Below, piece by piece: positions 8,000-18,360 of a stretch of 64,000 nt of DNA. Below the pieces are notes generated by a model that saw only the letters and a list, made by a program, of their open reading frames with translations, did no database searches and had not been told where the DNA came from. A program made the translations under genes and the position numbers. The stretch is from Cohnella baijiui. Lineage in GTDB: Bacteria; Bacillota; Bacilli; Paenibacillales; Paenibacillaceae. Position 1 is the stretch's first letter, and each line of letters starts with the position of its first letter. The stretch spans positions 310,001-374,000 of the forward strand of contig NZ_JAJFOW010000002.1 of the NCBI RefSeq assembly GCF_020731285.1, written 5' to 3'.

Positions 8000-9766
8000 A
8001 TGCGTACGGATGAATGGATTTCTGCCGGCACGCTAGACCAACTGAGATCAGATGGCGCTAAAGTCATCAAAGGGGGAATCGCCGTATTCGCCCATGAGGA
8101 AGGAGCGGCGGCAGTGGACAATCGCTGCCCGCATCTTGGGTTTCCACTCCATTTGGGAAGTCTCTGCAACGGCATATTGACCTGCCACTGGCACCATGCG
8201 CGCTTTGACATCTGCAGCGGCGGCACGCTCGATCCTTGGGCAGACGATGCGCTGGCTCATGAGGTCAAGATCGAAAACGGGGAAGTGTGGGTAAACCTAG
8301 CGCCGCGGCGAACCATGACGATTGAGAAGCTCAATCAACGGTTGCGCGAAGGCTTGGAGCAAAACATTGGTATTGTCATCGCCAAAGCTGTCGTCGGCCT
8401 GATCGAAGCAGGCGTATCCGAGGACGAGATTGTGCGCGTCGGCATCTTGTTCGGGACATCGCAAAGCGGCGGCTGGGGCAGCGGCTTGACTATACTGGCA
8501 GCCATGCGCAACGTGCTGCCAAAGCTGGATAAGTCCGGGCGTATTCTGGCACTGTACCACGGTCTGGTACACGTTGCCCGTGCCGGAGCTGGCCGCGCTC
8601 CCCGGAGGCTGCTCGGTCCGTTGCCGTCTGCGGACGCATCAGCCAAACGGCTGGCAGACTGGTATCGCAGCTGCGTGGAAGTACGTGATTCGCAAGGTGC
8701 GGAAAAAGTGTTGCTGACCGCGATCACCGCTGAAGTGTCTCCTGATCAGCTCGCAGACATGATGCTCGTTGCTGTCACGGACCATTTCTATCTGGACGGA
8801 GGGCATACGTTCGATTTTCATAATAAAGCATTCGAAACGCTCGAAGCCATTGGGCCGGATGCAGCCGAACCCATTCTCGCCGCGCTTGCGCCTCTGCTGA
8901 GTAACCCCTCGCGCAGTGAGGAGCAGCACCATTGGCAATCGCCGGTCGATCTTGTCACGCCGCTGAAGATAACATTCGAGCGGTTGCAGCGCGAAGGATT
9001 ATCTACCCCTGCACATGCTGAGGCTTCCAATGTTCCCTTTGACGAAGAAGCCTTCGTAGAACAACTGCTTGGCGATCAGCCTCTTGCCACGATTCAGCAA
9101 ATGGCCGACGCTTTGCTGGGCGGCCTCGATCCTGCACGACTGGCTCGGTTGATGGCTTTGGCGGCTGCGGAACGCATTGTGCGTTTCCATACCCAGAATG
9201 ACTTTGGGGATTGGATTGCCGTGCTGCATACCTTCACCTATACTCATGCTGTGCATGAAAGGCTGCTGCGCTCGAAGAACCCATTGTTGCATCGCGCTTT
9301 GTTTTACGGGGCCGTTGCGATTTATCACGACCGCTTCCTCAATGTTCCGCGCGCTCCCAAACCAAAGAAGGAAGAATATACGGAAGGCATGGTTGAAGCG
9401 CCGACGGAGGATTTATTGTCGCTGTTGGATCGGCGGCAGCAAGTGGAAGAAGCGGCGGGCTGGGTAGCTGCCTATTTGGACTCCGGTCGCGACCATTCGC
9501 CATTGCTCCATGCACTAGGTCATAGTCTGCTGCGCGAAGATGCAGAATTCCACACGTACCAAATGTACGAAGCCGCCATTGCCGAATACGACCATTGGCA
9601 TTCTTTGCGGGGGACTGACGCGTTGGCTGATCGCGCCGCAAATACAATGCTGATCGCATGCGCTCGCTATCTGGCCGCCCATGCCCCGACAGCGCGGGAG
9701 ATGCCGCATACAGCACGCACTGCATGGCGGCTGCATCGCGGAGAGAGACTTTTTGAAGCTGAATGA
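8000..9766 (+). CDS. Rieske [2Fe-2S] protein with a large uncharacterised C-terminal domain
   Basis: A 588-residue protein. Residues 1 to about 95 are a Rieske ferredoxin domain with both cluster motifs: CPHLG (C-x-H) and CHWHHARFD (C-x2-H), about 19 residues apart. It is of the dioxygenase/ferredoxin type. The remaining 490 residues are helical and rich in histidine (LYHGLVHVARAG, DHFYLDGGHTFDFHN, AVLHTFTYTHAVHE). They do not match the usual Rieske oxygenase catalytic domain that I know, so a novel metal-binding or oxygenase domain is possible. The start ATG 8000 has an excellent GGAGGAG; a longer frame upstream has none. No reductase partner lies nearby. Confidence 0.8.
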   Translation: MRTDEWISAGTLDQLRSDGAKVIKGGIAVFAHEEGAAAVDNRCPHLGFPLHLGSLCNGILTCHWHHARFDICSGGTLDPWADDALAHEVKIENGEVWVNLAPRRTMTIEKLNQRLREGLEQNIGIVIAKAVVGLIEAGVSEDEIVRVGILFGTSQSGGWGSGLTILAAMRNVLPKLDKSGRILALYHGLVHVARAGAGRAPRRLLGPLPSADASAKRLADWYRSCVEVRDSQGAEKVLLTAITAEVSPDQLADMMLVAVTDHFYLDGGHTFDFHNKAFETLEAIGPDAAEPILAALAPLLSNPSRSEEQHHWQSPVDLVTPLKITFERLQREGLSTPAHAEASNVPFDEEAFVEQLLGDQPLATIQQMADALLGGLDPARLARLMALAAAERIVRFHTQNDFGDWIAVLHTFTYTHAVHERLLRSKNPLLHRALFYGAVAIYHDRFLNVPRAPKPKKEEYTEGMVEAPTEDLLSLLDRRQQVEEAAGWVAAYLDSGRDHSPLLHALGHSLLREDAEFHTYQMYEAAIAEYDHWHSLRGTDALADRAANTMLIACARYLAAHAPTAREMPHTARTAWRLHRGERLFEAE

Positions 9767-9780
9767 AGATAGGTGCATGA

Positions 9781-9812
9781 CAATCCCCCGTCGCGGACGG
9801 GGGATTGTTGTT
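9781..9812 (+). terminator. Terminator of the Rieske gene
   Basis: CAATCCCCCGTC and GACGGGGGATTG form a 12-bp stem around a 3-base loop, followed by TTGTT. The stem is strong but the T-run is short. It lies between convergent genes and may serve both. Confidence 0.65.
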
Positions 9813-9871
9813 ATGCTTGATTGCGCTTACCGCCGCACGGACGCGAACGTTGCGGAACCCTCCGAGCCCGT

Positions 9872-11286
<1,415 letters not shown>

Positions 11287-11292
11287 CTCCGA

Positions 11293-13443
11293 TCACCCCT
11301 CGGATTTGCATTCGATCAGCGCGTACAGCGGCATCGATGGAATGGAAACGGTCAAGTAACCGTCCTCATAGCTCCAATCCGCGTGCAATCGTTTTTCGCC
11401 GAGCGTATGAACGATGACGTCGGTCACCGAACGGTCGGTCCTCATGCGGAATACGGCCCGTTCGACCGGAATGACCCGGTCCTGATCGCGGTTAAACTGA
11501 TAGTTGACGAGATGGACCGCCGTTTCGCCGCCCCCCAGACGGTGCGGATGCAGGCCGATGTCCGGGTGTCCTTCGACCTCGATCTGGAACTTCCTGTCCG
11601 GGAGTACATCCCGGATCGACGTGACGAAGCCGTACAGCTTCTCGGCGGGATCGCACCGTACCGTTCCATCATGGGTCAGGATGCGGGCTGCAAGATCGGC
11701 GTCCCCCATCTCGTCGGCCAATCGTCCGTAAACGACGACTTTGCCGCCTGCATCTAAATAGTCGAGCACGGTTCTTAGTTGATCAGGTGTCATCTTGTTG
11801 TTGTCCGGCAGCACGAGGCATTTGTACGGCCGCAGCTTCGCCAGCGTAAACGCGTCGCTGAACAGGGCTCCGTCCGATGAGATCAGGACGTCGAACGGCA
11901 CGTGTTGCTTGCTCAGTCCCTTGATGATGTCCCAGAACGGCATCACGACGTCCTTGTTCATCGTCGGCGACAGCATCGTCGCCTGGTTCGGATCGTTCTC
12001 CGCCGCATCGTTCTCGCGATAGTAGTAGCTCGGATAGCTGTAATTCACGACGATTTCCGCTCCGGAATCATGGGAGATGAGATGTTCCTTCGCCTTCAGG
12101 AATTTCTGGACGGCCATCGTCGGCTCCTTCGGCGCGTAGAACGCGTCGCGGATCGTGTTGCCCATCCAGCCGCCGTAAGGGACGGACAAATTGCATCCGA
12201 ACGTTGTCGCCTCCAGCAGCATGAGCTGGAATTGTTCGGCCATCCTGCCGGCCTTCAGGTTCTCCAGAAGTTCCGGCACGATGCCGCCATACGGATTTTC
12301 AACGACGGTCATAGGCTTGCCGCCCGCGAAACCATTGGCGTAGCGATACCAATAAGCTTGTCGGTATAGGGTGTTGCGCATCTCGGTGGCGATGATGTCG
12401 ACCTCCGGCTGCAGCGGCATGTACTGGTGCATGACATGGAAGAAGTTGCCGGATACGAGCACGTCCCGGCCTTTGGAGCGGCCGTAGGAGCGGATATAAT
12501 CGGTCAGTTCTTTGAAGTAACCGGTCATGACCTTCATTTGGAATTGGAAATATTCCGTGAAGAACGGCGTTTCGGATGCTTTGCCCGGGAATTCAGCCCC
12601 TAACCCCTTCAGGTACTCCCCGTAATGGAACGTATTCAAGTCCATGTTCTGCAAGGCGGGCGGCAGATTGCCGAGCGCCTGGCGATCGATCAGGTATGCA
12701 GTGAATTGCTTCATGCAATCCTTGCAGAAGCAGCCGCCGTAGCCGATTGCGGTGATCGGAAGCTCGCATTCGTCGAGATGGACGCCGTGCACGCCCGCGT
12801 CGATCTGGATATCGATGATTTTCTTCAAATAAGCACGCCACACCGGATTGTTGCGGCACATCTGGTAGCAGATCTGCTCGTGGCCGACCACTTCTACCCA
12901 GGCGGCGTGAACGGGGGTTCCGTCCATTTTGCGCGCCGCGCATTCTTCCCACAGGTCGGTCACTTGTTCGCCGTCGCTGTTGATCAGACCGTCCGGGAAA
13001 TAATCGCGAAACGTCTTCGGGAACAACTTCGGGTATTTGTCCTGGCTGAACTCGCGCAGGCCGTACCAATCTTTCTTGCCCTGGCCTCGCATCATGTTCA
13101 ACCCGAGCAGCCGTGTCTCGTCCTCGCTGATTTCGGCCGGAAACTCCCAGCCTTGCACCTCGAACACGACGCCGAACACTTTGATGCCGTGTTTGCCGCA
13201 TTCCCGGATGAATTCTTGATCGTTCATGTAACCGTACACGCGAAGCCTTGAGGGCACTTCGCCAAAGGCTTCCTCCTCCAAGTATGGAAGGGACAAGCTG
13301 CCTCCCCCGAGGGCCGACCAAACAAGAATCGTCGCTTCGTAATCCTTCAAATCTTCCACCATCTGCATCCTGCGCATCGGTAGGCTCGGGTGGAAGCAGT
13401 GCTCGTCCCGATACCATCCGTCAAAATAAATCCCGCGTTCCAT
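11293..13443 (-). CDS. Putative glycoside hydrolase, GHL6/GH42-like
   Basis: A 716-residue cytoplasmic protein without a signal peptide. The N-terminal 400 residues look like a TIM barrel. The candidate catalytic region GVHLDECELP is followed by a cysteine cluster CFCKDCMKQF of the kind seen in putative GH42-like hydrolases. A second domain at about residues 490-600 (PYKCLVLPDNNKMTPDQL, YLDAGGKVVVYG) resembles the beta-galactosidase trimerisation fold, and a beta-rich C-terminal domain follows. It probably cleaves an imported oligosaccharide or glycoside. The start ATG 13443 is preceded by AGGAAGGATGAGG. Family assignment is from memory of motifs; a specific activity cannot be given. Confidence 0.65.
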   Translation of the reverse strand: MERGIYFDGWYRDEHCFHPSLPMRRMQMVEDLKDYEATILVWSALGGGSLSLPYLEEEAFGEVPSRLRVYGYMNDQEFIRECGKHGIKVFGVVFEVQGWEFPAEISEDETRLLGLNMMRGQGKKDWYGLREFSQDKYPKLFPKTFRDYFPDGLINSDGEQVTDLWEECAARKMDGTPVHAAWVEVVGHEQICYQMCRNNPVWRAYLKKIIDIQIDAGVHGVHLDECELPITAIGYGGCFCKDCMKQFTAYLIDRQALGNLPPALQNMDLNTFHYGEYLKGLGAEFPGKASETPFFTEYFQFQMKVMTGYFKELTDYIRSYGRSKGRDVLVSGNFFHVMHQYMPLQPEVDIIATEMRNTLYRQAYWYRYANGFAGGKPMTVVENPYGGIVPELLENLKAGRMAEQFQLMLLEATTFGCNLSVPYGGWMGNTIRDAFYAPKEPTMAVQKFLKAKEHLISHDSGAEIVVNYSYPSYYYRENDAAENDPNQATMLSPTMNKDVVMPFWDIIKGLSKQHVPFDVLISSDGALFSDAFTLAKLRPYKCLVLPDNNKMTPDQLRTVLDYLDAGGKVVVYGRLADEMGDADLAARILTHDGTVRCDPAEKLYGFVTSIRDVLPDRKFQIEVEGHPDIGLHPHRLGGGETAVHLVNYQFNRDQDRVIPVERAVFRMRTDRSVTDVIVHTLGEKRLHADWSYEDGYLTVSIPSMPLYALIECKSEG

Positions 13444-13486
13444 GTTGGCCTCATCCTTCCTGTGCCCGTAATCACAAATCAACCGT

Positions 13487-13515
13487 AAAAGGGGTAAGGG
13501 CACATGCCCTTACCC
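13487..13515 (-). terminator. Hairpin between the PhyH gene and the glycoside hydrolase
   Basis: GGGTAAGGGC and GCCCTTACCC form a perfect 10-bp stem around a 4-base loop. On the minus strand it is followed by CTTTTACGG. It can end the PhyH transcript partially or process the operon mRNA; the T-run is short. Confidence 0.5.
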
Positions 13516-13535
13516 TGACGGTGAGCAACGCCCAT

Positions 13536-14276
13536 TCATTTCACGTTGACGTACTGGTTACCGGCGCGGTCTTTGCCGCGAGCCAAGAAAATTTGCCAGT
13601 TCTCGTTCTTCTCCGGGATTACCTTCGTATCCGCCGACAGAAATCGCATCGTATAGCCGCAGCGGCGATACGGGCTCGTGTTGGCGGTCGCTCCGTGAAT
13701 GATCCGCGAATCGTGAAGCGAACATTCGCCTTTCTCGAGCTCGAAATAGACCGCTTTTTCTTCTTCGATGTTTTTGATTTCCGCATGAAAAGTGTTGACT
13801 GACATGTCCACCGACTCGTATTCGGAAAATCCATTATGGTGAGTGCCTGGAATGACGCGCATGCAACCGTTCTCCTTGTTGCTACGATCGATCGCCAGCC
13901 AGACCGTCACGATGTTGTCGTACTTGTCGAAGCGACCGTTCCAGTAGGCGGAGTCTTCGTGCCAAGGCGTTTGGCGACCTTTAAAAGGTTCCTTGCAGAT
14001 GAAGTGGCTCGACCACAGCATGATGTCCGGTCCAATGAGCGGCTCTACCAGATCGAGCACTTCGTCCGCCAGCAGAAACTCGAGCAGGCGGGGATCGCGG
14101 AAGTGCGGCGTATCCAATTCGTCCGACAACTTGGAACCTTTCTGTGCCAGCTGTTCTTCAAATATCATTTCCAGCTTCGCCATTTTTTCAGCCGAGAACA
14201 GCGGCTTCTTGTAAAGGTGATACCCGTGCTCCCGATAGAATGCGACTTCCTGCGCGGTCAATTTAGCCACCTTCAA
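13536..14276 (-). CDS. Phytanoyl-CoA dioxygenase (PhyH) family protein, copy 1
   Basis: A 246-residue Fe(II)/2-oxoglutarate-dependent oxygenase of the PhyH family. The metal triad is visible: H and D in TPWHEDSAYW (H-x-D) and the distal H in RIIHGATANTS; the following arginines (RRCGY) probably bind 2-oxoglutarate. PhyH enzymes hydroxylate small molecules as well as lipids. This copy is about three quarters identical by eye to the gene at 25996-26727. It lies upstream of the glycoside hydrolase operon, separated from it by a hairpin, and has a 12-bp-arm inverted repeat in its promoter region. In this setting a sugar or sugar-conjugate substrate is plausible but unproven. Confidence 0.88.
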   Translation of the reverse strand: MKVAKLTAQEVAFYREHGYHLYKKPLFSAEKMAKLEMIFEEQLAQKGSKLSDELDTPHFRDPRLLEFLLADEVLDLVEPLIGPDIMLWSSHFICKEPFKGRQTPWHEDSAYWNGRFDKYDNIVTVWLAIDRSNKENGCMRVIPGTHHNGFSEYESVDMSVNTFHAEIKNIEEEKAVYFELEKGECSLHDSRIIHGATANTSPYRRCGYTMRFLSADTKVIPEKNENWQIFLARGKDRAGNQYVNVK

Positions 14277-14352
14277 CCTTCTCCCTTCGTTTTGCGATCG
14301 AGATGCAGGACCTTCGATTGGGTTGCATCTCTTGTCTTGAGTATAGGGAGGT

Positions 14353-14386
14353 ATACGTTCCGATTTCTTGTTTTATCGGAACGTAT
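14353..14386. promoter_or_regulatory. Inverted repeat upstream of PhyH copy 1
   Basis: ATACGTTCCGAT (14353-14364) and ATCGGAACGTAT (14375-14386) are exact reverse complements separated by ten bases, 77 to 110 bases before the PhyH start. Spacing and length fit an operator rather than a terminator, since no T-run follows. No second copy was seen before the paralogue at 25996. The rest of the 416-base gap (14277-14692) contains no credible gene. Confidence 0.5.
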
Positions 14387-14586
14387 TTTGTGCTATTTTG
14401 ATATTCGGCCCATCAAGGCGCCGTATAATGAATGGTCAAATCCGACAATTGAATATAAGAATATCCAAAGCGAGCTTTCCGTTATTTAATAGGACAAGCA
14501 TAGAACCAGCCGAATTTCCGTCAGAATCATAACCGGAAAACGCAGGTATGGCGTATTGCCCGTCCTCCGGCGGCCGCATGCCGTTA

Positions 14587-14609
14587 ACAAACAAAGGGCA
14601 CGGTTGCCC
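14587..14609 (-). terminator. Probable terminator of the Gfo/Idh/MocA gene
   Basis: On the minus strand GGGCA-ACCG-TGCCC is followed by TTTGTTTG. It lies about 85 bases after the stop at 14693. Confidence 0.45.
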
Positions 14610-14692
14610 GATGCCCCATGCTTTACTTGCTGTCGATTAGACAGTGACGCAATGGTTACCCGCCAAATCGACGCCTTGCTTCCTTCGTACGT

Positions 14693-15769
14693 TTATTCGT
14701 TAGCGAGTAGGGCATCGGTTATCATCTTGAAAATAACAAGATCGTTCTTATAATCTTCCGGCGTCGTCTTTGGAGCGACTCCTTTTGTGACAACCTCGTA
14801 GAAATATTCCAGCTCGACCGTATACGGATCTTTCAGCGTGGGTCGATTCGTTGCTTCGATATAAGCCTCGCCAACCGTCTCCTTCACATTCAGCGTCGTC
14901 GGCAAGTGGCGAATATACGGCGTGTTGTATTGAATCGTTAGCGACTTGGAACGCCCGAACACTTCAATATGTGCATCGAACCGCCTTTGATCGTCCACCC
15001 CGGTCTCGAACGTCGCATAATAGCCGTCGAATTCGAGAATCGCCGTAATATAACCGCCGCCGTTCCACTGCTTCGCCGACACTACGCGCTTCGGCATACC
15101 GAGCAACTCGCGCATCGCGGATAAATCATGGCTGTTCAAGCCGCAGAGCAATCCATACGCGTTGTATATGTCCTTCGGAACGTCACCGATTGCTTCCTTG
15201 ATCATCGCCGCGCGCCTCGTCCAGCGATCATTTATCGCCTCCTGCGGAATGTCGGAAAAACGGTACACCGTGCTCGACTGCTCAATGATGAGACGGTTCT
15301 GTCCGATGATATCGCGAACCTTGGAGTATTGAATCGGTCCCAGCGTCTTCAGCTCCTCAACCGCTTCCATGAACGCCGGGGCAAATCGCCGCATATACCC
15401 AACCATGACCTGCACGCCCGCTTCATCTCTTGCCTTGATCATGGCGTCCGCATCGGTCTGGTTAAGTGTCATCGGTTTCTCGATCAGCACGTGTTTCTTA
15501 TTGCGCAACGCATGAATCGCACATTCCGCATGGTACTCGTCGCTGTTGAGGACGAACACAGCATCGAGATCAGCCTGCTCCGTTAATTGCTTAGCATCCG
15601 TATATAAGTTCCCTACTCGGTATCTTTCTCCCAATACGCGAAGCAATTCCGGGGAAATATCACATAGCGCTGCGATCTCGTAACGATCCGCTAAATTTTC
15701 CAAGATTGGCAAGTGGGTAATTTGCGCCACTTCGCCTAGACCAATTAGTCCAACCTTCAGTTTTCTCAA
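14693..15769 (-). CDS. Gfo/Idh/MocA-family NAD(P)-dependent oxidoreductase
   Basis: A 358-residue protein with an N-terminal Rossmann fold (KVGLIGLGEVAQITHLP) and the family signature VLIEKPMTLNQ, whose E-K-P contacts the cofactor and substrate. The second half is the alpha/beta substrate-binding domain. Members oxidise or reduce sugars, inositols and their derivatives. The start chosen is TTG 15769 (read as MRKLKVGLIG), nine bases after AAGGAG. A TTG at 15778 is too close to the ribosome site. It follows the RpiA-like gene by about 50 bases and is likely co-transcribed with it and the binding protein further upstream. Confidence 0.88.
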   Translation of the reverse strand: MRKLKVGLIGLGEVAQITHLPILENLADRYEIAALCDISPELLRVLGERYRVGNLYTDAKQLTEQADLDAVFVLNSDEYHAECAIHALRNKKHVLIEKPMTLNQTDADAMIKARDEAGVQVMVGYMRRFAPAFMEAVEELKTLGPIQYSKVRDIIGQNRLIIEQSSTVYRFSDIPQEAINDRWTRRAAMIKEAIGDVPKDIYNAYGLLCGLNSHDLSAMRELLGMPKRVVSAKQWNGGGYITAILEFDGYYATFETGVDDQRRFDAHIEVFGRSKSLTIQYNTPYIRHLPTTLNVKETVGEAYIEATNRPTLKDPYTVELEYFYEVVTKGVAPKTTPEDYKNDLVIFKMITDALLANE

Positions 15770-15820
15770 GGCAAACAACTCCTTCTAAAATGAAATAATG
15801 CCCTCATGCTATCTTCCCGC

Positions 15821-16504
15821 TTACTTCCATATTTCAACTCCGCTTTCTCCGCCGATAATCACCTCGTCGGCCATTCCCACGAACAAGCCGGTTTCCACCA
15901 CACCCGTAATCGCTTTCACCTTTCGGTGCAAATCAGCAGGGTTAGGCACGGGGCCGAAATCGCAATCTGCCATATAATTGCCGTTATCCGAAACAACAAA
16001 TTGCTGCTGTACGGTTCTAAACACCGGCTTGCAGCCCAGATCCCGAAGCTTCGCAAGCGTCCACTCCGACCCGAAAGGCACGATTTCGACCGGAACGGCG
16101 ATGCTGCCCAATCGCAGCACCCGCTTATTCCCGTTCACGACGATAATTCGGCGGTCTGCACCTTCGGCGACCAGCTTCTCGCGGAGGAAGGAACCCCCGC
16201 CGCCCTTGATCATTTCTTTGCGAGGGTTGATTTCTTTCGCGCCGTCAATATACAGATCCAGACGCGGACATTCGTCGAAACTCGCGAGCGGTATTCCCCA
16301 CTCGAATGCAAGCCTCTCCGTTGCTAGCGAAGTCGGAATCCCCTTCATCTTTAGTCCGCCCTTGATTCGGTCTGCCAGCTCGAGCAACGTCCAATAGAAC
16401 GTCGTTCCGCTTCCCAGACCAACCAGCATTCCGTCTTCCACATACCGAGCGGCATATTGTCCGGCTGTTCGATCGCAACGTTCGTAACCCGTTGAACATC
16501 GCAC
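15821..16504 (-). CDS. rpiA: Ribose-5-phosphate isomerase A family protein with an altered active-site motif
   Basis: A 227-residue RpiA-fold protein with the phosphate-binding loop GLGSGTTFYW, the catalytic region KGGGGSFLREKLVAE (lysine and general-base glutamate) and the C-terminal VGMADEVIIGG. The normally invariant DGADE motif reads DGAKE: the second aspartate (Asp84 in the E. coli enzyme) is lysine, and the codon AAA is clear. The change may alter substrate range toward another pentose or hexose phosphate, or impair activity. The start is GTG 16504 with a perfect AGGAGGT eight bases upstream; an ATG at 16513 is out of frame. It lies between a sugar-binding lipoprotein and a Gfo/Idh/MocA oxidoreductase. 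Confidence 0.85.
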   Translation of the reverse strand: MRCSTGYERCDRTAGQYAARYVEDGMLVGLGSGTTFYWTLLELADRIKGGLKMKGIPTSLATERLAFEWGIPLASFDECPRLDLYIDGAKEINPRKEMIKGGGGSFLREKLVAEGADRRIIVVNGNKRVLRLGSIAVPVEIVPFGSEWTLAKLRDLGCKPVFRTVQQQFVVSDNGNYMADCDFGPVPNPADLHRKVKAITGVVETGLFVGMADEVIIGGESGVEIWK

Positions 16505-16558
16505 GAGACATGACCTCCTAACTTGAACGGATTGTTTATTCAGATTTCACTCCGTCGA

Positions 16559-18250
16559 TTATTTAACGGACTGGTACCACTCGTTGACTTCCTTCGTAAT
16601 CTGGTCGCCGCCCGACGACTTCCAATTGGCGACGAATTTGTCGAAGTCATCCAAAGGCAGCTTGCCGTATACGATTTTGACGAATGTTTCATTCTCAAGC
16701 TTATCAAGCATGACACCCTTGCTTTCCATTGTCTTGGTCGGGGCGCCGACGAACTTGTCATGGACCGATTTGTCGAGATCATTGGCCAATATGGCGCCTC
16801 CTTCGACCTTCAGCGGCGGCAGGCCGGCTAACTTTTTCTCCAGATACGTTTCCGGCGTCTTGCCCGTTGCCAGATCCTTATATACGTTTAGTTCTACGAA
16901 CGGAACATTCGGAGGATTCCAGCTAAGCATGTACTTGCCGGCATTGATATAGCCATCCGGCAGCTTCTCCGGATCGTAGACGGCTTTCCCGTTCTCCAGC
17001 ACGTAATCGTAGCCTTCGGCAAAGCCGTACTTGAAGTCCGAATTCTCGTCATTGAACCAATAACCGAGCGTCTCATCGTAGTACTTGAAGAACGCATCCA
17101 TATGTTCGAATTTCTTGTTAAAGAACATGCGGCTCTTCACGAGTCGCTCGCCCGGCGCATGTACGCCTTCGGGTCCTGTCGGCAATGGGTACGGCTTAAT
17201 CTTTGCGCCCGGCACGTTTTTGAAAACATCGGGCAGTGGCCAGTCGCCCATCCAATACGGACCGGCAATAATTCCTACTTTGCCTTGATTGAACTTCTCG
17301 AATGCGGCGAACAAATCCGCCGCGCCCGTGTCTTCGAACAGATAACCTTTCTCGTACCATTCGTGGAACTTGGCCAATCCCTTCTTCATATCCGGGTTGA
17401 TCGAGCCGTATTCCAGTTGCCCATCGGCGTTCTCGTGCCAATACTTAGGAAGTACGCCATCCTTGCTGTACGCGCCAAAGACGAATTTGCCATCCACCCA
17501 GGAGCTGAAGCCGTCGCGAAGCGTCAAAGCGATGCCCGCCGTATCCTTCTTGTTGTTGCCGTCCGGATCTTGGTTCACGAACGCATCCATGAGCGTTTCC
17601 AGCTCCTCCATTGTAGTCGGCGCCTTCATGCCAAGCTTATCCAGCCAATCTTGGCGGATCCACAGGATCGGGTCTTCTCCGGCACCGGTTTGAAGGATCG
17701 GGATCCCATATTTCTTGCCGTCCTTGGAGACGGATTGCCAGGCAGTCGGGTTTTCTTCGTACATTTTCTTCATTCGCTCGCTTGCATACTTTTCATAGGC
17801 TTCGCCGATGTCCATCACCCGTCCGGATTCCATAACTTGCTTGGCGAGCTGCGCATCTTCGACGATGAATACATCTGGCAGCGGCTCGTTCGAAGCCAGG
17901 GCAAGCTTGATCTTATTGTGGTAAGCGTCATACGTGCCCACTGTCCAGATATAATCAATATTGATGCCTAACTTGTCCTTTGCCCATTGGATATGGACAT
18001 TGTTTTTCGTGTCTTCTCCCGTTTTGTACACAACGTCTGAAGCGACCGGTCTTGCCGTCGTAATCGTGACGGGCGGGTCGAATTTCCCGGAACTGCTAAC
18101 TGGCGATGTAGATTCGGAAGCTGTCGCCGTTGGCGATTGAGTTCCATCCATTCCCTTGCTTTCTTCGATGTTGCTCCCCTTGGAACAGGCGACCATTGCA
18201 CTGGTCAATAGCATAGTAACCGTCAAGGCCGATATAAACTTTCGGATCAT
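16559..18250 (-). CDS. Extracellular sugar-binding lipoprotein (LipO/LplA type)
   Basis: A 563-residue solute-binding protein with a lipoprotein signal peptide (positively charged MIRKF, hydrophobic stretch, lipobox VAC at about residue 22) and a Ser/Thr-rich linker. The size and the motifs PDVFIVEDAQLAKQVMESG and GIIAGPYWMGDWP are usual for the large LplA/YtcQ-type binding proteins that work with LplB and YtcP permeases. Those permeases are here at 21910-23722 on the opposite strand, beyond a YesMN pair. The start ATG 18250 is preceded by GGGAGGTGG, and a TATAAT at 18284-18279 (minus strand) may be its -10 box. The substrate is probably a complex oligosaccharide. Confidence 0.9.
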   Translation of the reverse strand: MIRKFISALTVTMLLTSAMVACSKGSNIEESKGMDGTQSPTATASESTSPVSSSGKFDPPVTITTARPVASDVVYKTGEDTKNNVHIQWAKDKLGINIDYIWTVGTYDAYHNKIKLALASNEPLPDVFIVEDAQLAKQVMESGRVMDIGEAYEKYASERMKKMYEENPTAWQSVSKDGKKYGIPILQTGAGEDPILWIRQDWLDKLGMKAPTTMEELETLMDAFVNQDPDGNNKKDTAGIALTLRDGFSSWVDGKFVFGAYSKDGVLPKYWHENADGQLEYGSINPDMKKGLAKFHEWYEKGYLFEDTGAADLFAAFEKFNQGKVGIIAGPYWMGDWPLPDVFKNVPGAKIKPYPLPTGPEGVHAPGERLVKSRMFFNKKFEHMDAFFKYYDETLGYWFNDENSDFKYGFAEGYDYVLENGKAVYDPEKLPDGYINAGKYMLSWNPPNVPFVELNVYKDLATGKTPETYLEKKLAGLPPLKVEGGAILANDLDKSVHDKFVGAPTKTMESKGVMLDKLENETFVKIVYGKLPLDDFDKFVANWKSSGGDQITKEVNEWYQSVK

Positions 18251-18360
18251 GACTCCACCTCCCTGAGATTCTTGGTTCATTATATTACGGCCTGTTTTGG
18301 CGGATAAATATCACAATCTAAACAAAATAGCATTCTGTAAGATGATGTTTGGCAACGGTT

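Noticed and set aside
12593..13417. Antisense or shifted frames of over 200 codons inside the putative glycoside hydrolase
   Set aside because: High-GC shadow frames with unnatural, Arg-rich composition; the real frame has clear domain structure.
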